Positions 21,508 to 26,097 of a DNA stretch of 26,097 nt are shown one piece after another. The position numbers and the translations under genes were made by a program. The notes under the pieces are model-generated. The model was not told the origin of the DNA, made no database searches, and worked only from the letters and a program-made list of their open reading frames with translations. The stretch is from the IMG/VR virus record IMGVR_UViG_3300025647_000235, positions 1-26,097 of that record; one strand, written 5' to 3'. Source of the stretch: a virus. How positions within the stretch are numbered: position 1 is the stretch's first letter; every line of letters begins with the position of its first letter.

Positions 21508-22590
21508 TTAGGCTACAGTCGCAACGTTAACACCAAGCTTGCCCTGAGGGGCAAAGTTAACCATGAACTTAACGCTGTCTTCACCCTCGGTGTTGTCCAT
21601 GAAAGCGTCTGCGATGAACTTGAATGCAGATACTTCCTGGTCAACGTCAAGTGCGGTAGACGCTGGGATACCAACGCGGGTAACCAAGAAGCCAACTGGG
21701 CGTGAGCCGTCGGTAGCTGCCTTGAATGCCTCGAATGCGTCGTAGTATGCACCAGAAGTCTCCGAGGTAATACCACGGAAGAAGGTTAGGTTGCCAGAGA
21801 ATTGTGCGAATCCACGAGTCTGAACCTGGCCCTCGTCTAGGATACCGCGGTCGTCGATTGCGTTCGAGTCGGTTGAGCCTAGCTCGTATCCGTCGAATGC
21901 AATAGCAGCAGTTAGGTCGATAGAACCTGAAGCCTCGATGTCAGCAACAGAAGGCTCTGCAACGAACTCGTCCTCGGTGCCAGAGATGTTGGATACTGGA
22001 ACCCAGTAAACCTTAATCTTAGCGTTTGAGGTGGACTTGGTTCCTACAAGAGACTTAAGCTCTGGACCTGCACCAGCAGTACCTGCGGCTACGGCTACGT
22101 TTACACGAACCTCACCGGTTACTAGGAAGCGTGCACCAGTGCGTAGCATTTCGCCATCGCCTAGTAGCTCTACTGGGAAGTCAGTCTTGACACCGTAGAC
22201 GCTGATAAGGTCACCAGCAGCGAATGCTGCATCGTGGACCTTGCCAACGCGCTTGATTAGGTAGTACTTCACGTCTGGCTGTGAGAACAGCGAACGGAAC
22301 TTGTTGTACACAGAGTCAGCAGCTAGGTTCTCATCACGGAATCCGTCAAGTGAAGCCTCGTAGTTGCTGTAGGTTGGGGTCTGTACAGTGGCGTTGTCAA
22401 CAATAGCTAGCGAGTCATCGCTGTCGCTGTCAGTCATGTTGAGAGTATAGTCATCTGTAACAGCCGGGGAGATGTTGAACACCTTGGTTGCGCTAGTAAT
22501 CTCGGTCAGCGTTGGTGCTGTCCAGTCTGCAAACGCATCTGCGGTGGCAACGTAGAGGCCCACATTTGGGCGTAGCATCTTAGTAGCCAT
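21508..22590 (-). CDS. Major tail tube protein (360 aa)
   Basis: Its place between the tail completion genes and the tail chaperones, its size and its strand-rich make-up fit a siphovirus tail tube subunit. The N-terminus (MATKMLRPNVGLYVATADAF) is short, followed by beta segments, and a C-terminal about 120 residues (FSGNLTFFRGITSETSGAY, ending PQGKLGVNVATVA) that resembles the core of tube proteins. Residues 55-60 (DSDSDD) are a tight acidic cluster. The start has GAGG at good distance and overlaps the upstream stop (TAATG). No membrane or enzyme motif is present. A terminator follows closely. Confidence 0.85.
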   Translation of the reverse strand: MATKMLRPNVGLYVATADAFADWTAPTLTEITSATKVFNISPAVTDDYTLNMTDSDSDDSLAIVDNATVQTPTYSNYEASLDGFRDENLAADSVYNKFRSLFSQPDVKYYLIKRVGKVHDAAFAAGDLISVYGVKTDFPVELLGDGEMLRTGARFLVTGEVRVNVAVAAGTAGAGPELKSLVGTKSTSNAKIKVYWVPVSNISGTEDEFVAEPSVADIEASGSIDLTAAIAFDGYELGSTDSNAIDDRGILDEGQVQTRGFAQFSGNLTFFRGITSETSGAYYDAFEAFKAATDGSRPVGFLVTRVGIPASTALDVDQEVSAFKFIADAFMDNTEGEDSVKFMVNFAPQGKLGVNVATVA

Positions 22591-22877
22591 TAGTTATTTT
22601 CCTCGTTACTTTCGATATCGATTTCGGGAGCAGGCTGCTCCTCAATTTCGGTACCAACTGGGCGCTCCCACTCAGTACCATCTTGAACTAGCCCATCACC
22701 GTCTGCGTCTACTGCGTTAGGGACGTACTTAGCTTTTCTTTTTGTTTCTTTTTTTGGTGCAGCCTGAGCCTCAGCACCATCTAGCGCCTCAAGGTCTTTG
22801 CCCAAAACTTCGTGACCAATGTAGTGGTCTGGCACAGATACAATCTTGCCTGTGCGGGTATTCATAGCTAAAGCCAT
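22590..22877 (-). CDS. Small virion-associated protein with calcium-loop motif (95 aa)
   Basis: The N-terminus NTRTGKIVSVPDHYIGHEVLG resembles a short phrase found in phage proteins placed near head-tail genes. Residues 57-70 are VDADGDGLVQDGTE with W70, the D-x-D-G-D-G loop of calcium-binding dockerin/Excalibur-type repeats, followed by ERPV. This DGDG...DGT...ERP phrase recurs in actinophage structural proteins (general knowledge). The C-terminus is acidic. GGAAGGA precedes the ATG. Likely a minor virion component or chaperone of the tail tube, but the role is unproven. Confidence 0.65.
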   Translation of the reverse strand: MALAMNTRTGKIVSVPDHYIGHEVLGKDLEALDGAEAQAAPKKETKRKAKYVPNAVDADGDGLVQDGTEWERPVGTEIEEQPAPEIDIESNEENN

Positions 22878-22896
22878 TAGAATCCTTCCAATCTGT

Positions 22897-22905
22897 TCTA
22901 TTTTA
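22897..22905 (-). promoter_or_regulatory. Possible -10 element TAAAATAGA before the 95-aa gene
   Basis: TAAAATAGA on the minus strand overlaps the stop codon of the upstream gene and lies about 20 bases before the ATG at 22877. A transcript from it would carry a short leader with the GGAAGGA ribosome site. It fits the TANAATAGA pattern; no -35 is evident. Confidence 0.35.
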
Positions 22906-23328
22906 CCATACGGTGTTAACTTGAAACAGGAATCCTATCTCAACTACGTATCTCTTTGCCTTGCCATCTGGGGCAGCGTAAGTAACGGAGCCGCCTTCGA
23001 ACCTAATTTCACCAGCATCAGTCGCTTGGAAACCTACAATTTTATTCTTGACAGCATCTGCAACCTGCCTGGATGCCCTCTCGTTTTCTGAGATACAGCT
23101 TACAAGGGCGTAGCTTTGTGCGGCATCATACTTCGCTCCAGTAATACCGTTGCCGGTTCCCGTTGGGTACATGTCAGAATACTGCACAACGATGTAGGGA
23201 AGCAGCCTGCCGTTAGCATCAAAGCGTAGTTTGGCATCGTCAGGAGCAGACGTCTCGTAGACATCCTGTGGCAGCTCATTCAGCTTTGCGGTTATCTGGT
23301 CGTGAATAGCAATAAGATTTAAGCTCAT
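22903..23328 (-). CDS. Probable tail terminator/completion protein (141 aa)
   Basis: It is the last of the small genes before the tail tube gene, the place of the tail terminator that caps the tube and joins it to the head. The pattern is alpha/beta: an N-terminal helix (LIAIHDQITAKLNEL), LLPYIVVQY near residues 43-51, ALVSCISENERASRQVADAV and a final strand KRYVVEIGFLFQV, a fit to gpU/gp17-type terminators. Overlap with the upstream stop (TAATG) supports a single operon. The assignment rests on order and fold pattern. Confidence 0.72.
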   Translation of the reverse strand: MSLNLIAIHDQITAKLNELPQDVYETSAPDDAKLRFDANGRLLPYIVVQYSDMYPTGTGNGITGAKYDAAQSYALVSCISENERASRQVADAVKNKIVGFQATDAGEIRFEGGSVTYAAPDGKAKRYVVEIGFLFQVNTVW

Positions 23329-23636
23329 TAGATATTACTCTTTCCTGCTTTAAGTAGGTAGTCCCTGTAGAACTTCCTAACTCTATCGTCAAACATCTTT
23401 TCACCACGTAGCCTAGTGTTAAATAGTGCCTTCATTGGCGGTATGTATTGTGTGCCATATTCCTGGTAGTCAAAGTATTTGTACCACAAGCGAACCCAGC
23501 CAACACGAATGTTGAGTCTCTTTATCGAACCGTCAGACTCAATTCTGTAACGAACTTCTCTGTTCATTGTACCAGTATCTATACGGTTGACAAAGCCCTT
23601 CATCATCCTGGTAACGTCTCTGGCAAATGGCGTCAT
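23328..23636 (-). CDS. Head-tail connector/tail completion protein, gp10-like (102 aa)
   Basis: This small basic protein has an N-terminal helix (DVTRMMKGFVNRIDTG) and the phrase DYQEYGTQYIPPMKALF (57-73), the 'YxxFVEYGT-xPxPF' type motif seen in HK97 gp10-like proteins that sit at the head-tail joint. Its place between two other connector genes supports this. The start overlaps the end of the preceding gene by 4 bases. It is the best supported of the small connector genes by motif. Confidence 0.78.
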   Translation of the reverse strand: MTPFARDVTRMMKGFVNRIDTGTMNREVRYRIESDGSIKRLNIRVGWVRLWYKYFDYQEYGTQYIPPMKALFNTRLRGEKMFDDRVRKFYRDYLLKAGKSNI

Positions 23637-23932
23637 TGCTTTCTTTGCTGAACCTGCATCTCTACGGTTCCAGCTGGCAGCACTCTTCTGGATACTTGGC
23701 TTGCGAACATATTTAAGTCGCCCTCCATAATCCTGAACTGTGCGGACTTACCACCCTTAGAATTAATAAACCTTGCTACTGAACGAATTTCTTTAGATAG
23801 TCTTTGAGTATCTTGCCTAGCCTTGCGCAGGCTGCGGTCGTAGTCGGAATAGTCTAGCTGAAAGTTAAGCGAGCTTGGACCAGAGGCTTTGGACCTGTCC
23901 TTTGAATATCCGTACTCGGAACGCCTAGTCAT
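23633..23932 (-). CDS. Small basic protein of the connector operon (99 aa)
   Basis: The N-terminal half is charged (RRSEYGYSKDRSKASGPSS), followed by a helix with YDRSLRKARQDTQRLSKEIR and a short C-terminal region. It lies between the stopper-like gene and the gp10-like gene and overlaps both. No family is recognised. Some phages carry an extra gp10-like half at this place (a split or duplicated connector), which is possible here because both proteins begin with a basic helix. The function is inferred only from context. Confidence 0.6.
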   Translation of the reverse strand: MTRRSEYGYSKDRSKASGPSSLNFQLDYSDYDRSLRKARQDTQRLSKEIRSVARFINSKGGKSAQFRIMEGDLNMFASQVSRRVLPAGTVEMQVQQRKQ

Positions 23933-24392
23933 TTGTCGGGTCTAGCTCCAGGTCAACTCTGCAGAGCAGGGTTCGCTCCCAAGCGTTGCTAGAGTTTAAG
24001 ACGCCGATAACCATGTAAGAAAACTTCTCGAGCTGAGCGTTGTGTGGAGATGCTGTGACAATCATCTTGTCATTTGGCCTGATGTCTGGGACTACGCCGT
24101 CAGAGCCCTCAAGAGTGTTTTTGTTTAGCGGTAGAACTACACGCACACTCTGCAGAGCGGTAGGGTTATACTCTTCTGGGGTTTCTGTGACATTTGATAC
24201 CGGCTGAATTCTGGCTGGACCTGTGTAAAGGTCGGTTGATGTACCAGAGAAGCTGTTAGTAGCAGGGTCGTAGGTCTGGTCACCCGATGCTGGGTTGTAG
24301 ATACGCACAGTTGCGAGCTGCAGAGCATAGCCCACGGGCTGATTGTGGGTCAGCCAGCGTGGGTCTACAGCTCCTCTAGTGTTTAGAGCCAT
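23925..24392 (-). CDS. Probable head-tail stopper protein (155 aa)
   Basis: It follows the first connector gene, with an overlap of 10 bases. The pattern is beta-rich: QLATVRIYNPASGDQTYDP, then LYTGPARIQPVSN (55-68), VRVVLPLNKN, IRPNDKMIVTAS and a last strand RTLLCRVDLEL. This 'x-YxGPARI-x-P ... IRxxDxIxV' style is typical of head-tail stopper proteins in actinophages (DUF6093-like). Its function would be to close the portal channel after packaging and bind the tail. The ATG has no strong ribosome site, so translation is probably coupled. Confidence 0.75.
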   Translation of the reverse strand: MALNTRGAVDPRWLTHNQPVGYALQLATVRIYNPASGDQTYDPATNSFSGTSTDLYTGPARIQPVSNVTETPEEYNPTALQSVRVVLPLNKNTLEGSDGVVPDIRPNDKMIVTASPHNAQLEKFSYMVIGVLNSSNAWERTLLCRVDLELDPTND

Positions 24393-24787
24393 GAGTTGTC
24401 CGGTTTGGTCGTAAACGAAACCAGAGCAATCTCTTCGTAGGAGTCTTCGGCTTCGTCTTTGTCAGCCTCTGCTTGTAGCAAAGTGGCCTGAGCTCTTAGC
24501 TCGGCTCCTAGCTTGGCTCCGTCGGTTGCGTAATCTGCAGTCTTGATTACCTTGTTGATAAGGGACTCTGAGGTAGCAAGCACAAGCTTAGCCTGAGCCG
24601 CTGCTCGCTTTACATTGTTTGAATACAGAGCAAGGAAAGCCTGCACCTGTGAGTCGTTAAAAATATAAGACGCTGCGGCACTTGGGTCTGCTAGGTTGTC
24701 TAGCTGCTCTACATCTGGGATAAGCAGGCGAACCTGCCCAACTGCTGTTGAGTAGTCTGGAGGAGTTAAATCTGGTGCGTCTGGCAT
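24383..24787 (-). CDS. Probable head-tail adaptor protein (134 aa)
   Basis: First gene of the connector run. It is mostly helical: VGQVRLLIPDVEQLDN (17-32), a span with FNDSQVQAFLALYSNNVKRA, and LGAELRAQATLLQAEADKDE, a fit to the helical adaptor of gp6/gp15 type that binds under the portal ring. The LLIPD and DSQVQAFL phrases are common in this actinophage group (general knowledge). No ribosome site lies before its ATG; instead TACAAT sits 7 bases upstream, so it may start from a leaderless transcript. Confidence 0.78.
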   Translation of the reverse strand: MPDAPDLTPPDYSTAVGQVRLLIPDVEQLDNLADPSAAASYIFNDSQVQAFLALYSNNVKRAAAQAKLVLATSESLINKVIKTADYATDGAKLGAELRAQATLLQAEADKDEAEDSYEEIALVSFTTKPDNSWL

Positions 24788-24790
24788 GAC

Positions 24791-24799
24791 TCTATTGTA
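24791..24799 (-). promoter_or_regulatory. Candidate promoter TACAATAGA for the head-tail connector operon, with inverted repeat
   Basis: On the minus strand TACAAT (24799-24794) is placed so that +1 falls on the A of the ATG at 24787, giving a leaderless message. Immediately upstream lies an imperfect inverted repeat TCAAGGC-ATATAA-GCCTGA (24818-24800), which could be an operator or a weak terminator of the preceding gene pair. No clear -35 is seen. Confidence 0.5.
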
Positions 24800-24822
24800 T
24801 CAGGCTTATATGCCTTGAGCGA

Positions 24823-25152
24823 TTATCGCACCAACCCTGCAACTAGAGCGGAGACTTCTGCTTCTGTTAGACCTAAAGCAAGGAGCTTAGCCCTAGCACT
24901 GGCAGGTGCATCTCTGCGCTCTACCTCTTCGGCGGTTAGTTCACGAATTGTCCAGCCCTGCGACAGAACGCCGTCAATATCTATTGGGCCTGAGTCGTAA
25001 ACCACTTGGTCTGTCCCTGCAACTGGTCGCTCAGTCTCAACAACTGCTTGCCAGCCATCTGGTAGCGCATCTCCTTCTTGCCATTCAGCTACGACCAGCT
25101 GAATATCTCCAATGTGGCGTGGATATTCGCCCTCTGCATTTATATATATCAT
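24823..25152 (-). CDS. Small partner protein of the repeat fibre (109 aa)
   Basis: This acidic protein is encoded 4 bases downstream of the beta-propeller gene, with TAGGA before its ATG. The N-terminal half (DIQLVVAEWQEGDALPDGWQ) suggests a small beta domain, and the C-terminal half is helical (LTAEEVERRDAPASARAKLL). It is not recognised; small proteins encoded directly after fibre genes are often fibre assembly chaperones or attachment pieces, so that is the leading guess. The gene is followed by the connector promoter. Confidence 0.6.
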   Translation of the reverse strand: MIYINAEGEYPRHIGDIQLVVAEWQEGDALPDGWQAVVETERPVAGTDQVVYDSGPIDIDGVLSQGWTIRELTAEEVERRDAPASARAKLLALGLTEAEVSALVAGLVR

Positions 25153-25156
25153 TTGA

Positions 25157-26097
25157 TTATCCTATCTCTTTAAAGTCTTGCGGTAAAGCGGCGCTTGCGT
25201 CTATAAGCGCCGAGGTTCCTGCCGTTAGTGAACTGGTTGCTGCCGTTAGTGAACTGGCTGCTGCCGTTAGTGAAATGCTTCTTGAAGTTGAAGAACCTGC
25301 TATATAATTTATGGGGATTTGCATTTGATAAAATCCAGTTAGGCTGCCGTCATTAGGTAGCGCAGCAAGGAAGAATTTATCTTTACCTACGACATCCATA
25401 TAACCAGACACATAAACAGTACCACTTGAGTTAATTTTTATTGAATCGGCTAGGTGCTGATTGTTGCCATACAATATTCGCTGCCACTGAAGAGTGCCGC
25501 TTGAGTCGTATTTAACAATGAAGAACCTGTTGTACGCAAAGCCTCCCGAGCTCCATTTGCCATTTATATAAACGTTACCACTTGAGTCAAAAGCTAGCCC
25601 CTCACCAGTTTGACTGCCGGAGCCCTCCAAAACTCTTTGCCACTGAATAGTGCCACTTGAGTTGTATTTAGCAAGGAAGAGTTCAAGGAGGCCCGTACCC
25701 GTTGACCTTGAATAACCAGTTATATAAACGTTGTCATTTGAGTCAACTCCTACTGCATTGCCATAGTCACTACCACTCCCACCCACTGTTCGCTGCCACT
25801 GAATAGTGCCGCTTGAGTTGTATTTAGCAAGGAAGAGGTCGTCACTGCCAGCACCTGCCGAGCGTGTACGACCAGCTACATAAACGTTGCCACTTGAGTC
25901 AACTGCTATTCCATAGCCATATTCATCACTCCCCCCACCCAATGTTCGCTGCCACTGAAGAGTGCCGCTTGAGTTATATTTAGCAAGCAAGATGTCCCGA
26001 CTGCCAGCACCTGTTGAGCGTGTTTCACCGGATACATAAATGTTGTCATTTGAGTCAATAGCTAGTGCCCAGCCATAGTCAACACCACCCCCCCAAT
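25157..26097 (-). CDS. SBBP-type beta-propeller repeat protein, 5' end outside window
   Basis: The frame is open from the right window edge to TAA at 25157-25159; an internal TTG near 25990 is not a credible start. At least 310 residues are visible, made of about five 52-residue blades, each with a core like VDSSGNVYVAG, then LFLAKYNSSGTIQWQR, a fit to seven-bladed beta-propeller (SBBP) repeats. The blades become more divergent toward the C-terminus, which ends in a 7-residue Ser/Thr/Ala repeat (SLTAAAS type) and an acidic tail. Such proteins act in surface binding or as decoration. Its place upstream of the connector genes, rather than with the tail fibres, suggests a head fibre, a capsid decoration or an inserted cargo gene. 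Confidence 0.82.
   Translation of the reverse strand, partial: WGGGVDYGWALAIDSNDNIYVSGETRSTGAGSRDILLAKYNSSGTLQWQRTLGGGSDEYGYGIAVDSSGNVYVAGRTRSAGAGSDDLFLAKYNSSGTIQWQRTVGGSGSDYGNAVGVDSNDNVYITGYSRSTGTGLLELFLAKYNSSGTIQWQRVLEGSGSQTGEGLAFDSSGNVYINGKWSSGGFAYNRFFIVKYDSSGTLQWQRILYGNNQHLADSIKINSSGTVYVSGYMDVVGKDKFFLAALPNDGSLTGFYQMQIPINYIAGSSTSRSISLTAAASSLTAATSSLTAGTSALIDASAALPQDFKEIG
25219..25281 (-). repeat. Three 21-bp tandem repeats near the end of the propeller gene
   Basis: CTGCCGTTAGTGAACTGG... occurs at 25219-25239, 25240-25260 and 25261-25281, the first two differing at one base and the third at its end. Read on the minus strand it encodes a 7-residue motif (S-L-T-A-x-x-S). Such short perfect repeats can slip in replication. 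Confidence 0.85.
25479..26097 (-). repeat. 156-bp tandem repeats encoding the beta-propeller blades
   Basis: The string (c)g(c)tgccactgaa...gtgcc.cttgag recurs at 25479, 25635, 25791 and 25947, each exactly 156 bp apart, and the repeats run to the window edge. The blade sequence is highly alike at DNA level around this string and looser between. The fixed period means blade number can change without breaking the frame. Confidence 0.88.

Noticed and set aside
25141-25149. TATATATAT run as a possible origin or promoter
   Set aside because: It is the start of the 109-aa gene (codons for Met-Ile-Tyr-Ile) and too short to support a separate function.
25157-26097. CRISPR array at the right end because of regular spacing
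   Set aside because: The period is 156 bp, the repeats are coding and in frame, and there are no short direct repeats with unique spacers of CRISPR size.

Overview
The window is one contiguous piece of a tailed double-stranded DNA phage genome, a siphovirus by its gene set. The host is most likely an actinobacterium. The main sign is a protein with a WhiB-type iron-sulfur domain (2569-3117), a family confined to Actinobacteria and their phages. Two minus-strand genes also have a TANNNT -10 box about 7 bp before the start codon and no ribosome binding site, the arrangement of leaderless actinobacterial genes. Base composition looks only moderately GC, unlike high-GC soil actinophages, so a low-GC aquatic actinobacterium is possible, but that is inference. 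No integrase, repressor or attachment site is visible, so lifestyle cannot be judged here.

The genome is split into two convergent blocks. Positions 1-9830 are on the plus strand and hold DNA replication, recombination and regulation: an HTH-like protein (cut by the window edge), tiny coupled ORFs, an SNF2-type helicase, a zinc-finger/WhiB fusion, a RecB/Cas4-like exonuclease, a Sak4-type RecA-fold ATPase, a DUF669-type single-strand binding protein, a primase-helicase, a RuvC-like resolvase, a DnaQ-like exonuclease with a zinc ribbon, and several unknowns. The genes are nearly all overlapping or spaced by a few bases. The one real gap (4988-5141) holds a strikingly structured RNA with a T-arm, an acceptor-like stem and a CCA end, and a pyrimidine tract complementary to the ribosome binding sites of the primase gene behind it.

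A strong hairpin at 9836-9868 separates the blocks. Positions 9885-26097 are on the minus strand and, read from right to left, carry a beta-propeller repeat protein (cut by the right edge) with a small partner, five small head-tail connector or tail-completion genes, a 95-residue protein with a calcium-loop motif, the major tail tube protein, a terminator, the two tail assembly chaperone frames joined by a -1 frameshift signal, a 1734-residue tape measure protein, two minor tail proteins, a tail fibre with an S74 chaperone domain, a small fibre-like protein, and a lysis cassette (M23 endolysin plus three small membrane proteins). Capsid, portal and terminase genes are expected to the right of the window.

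The points most worth following up are the tRNA/tmRNA-like RNA before the primase gene and its anti-Shine-Dalgarno tract, the recurrent TANAATAGA element in minus-strand gaps, the zinc-finger/WhiB fusion, the multi-domain 278-residue protein in the replication block, and the perfectly periodic 156-bp repeats at the right end.
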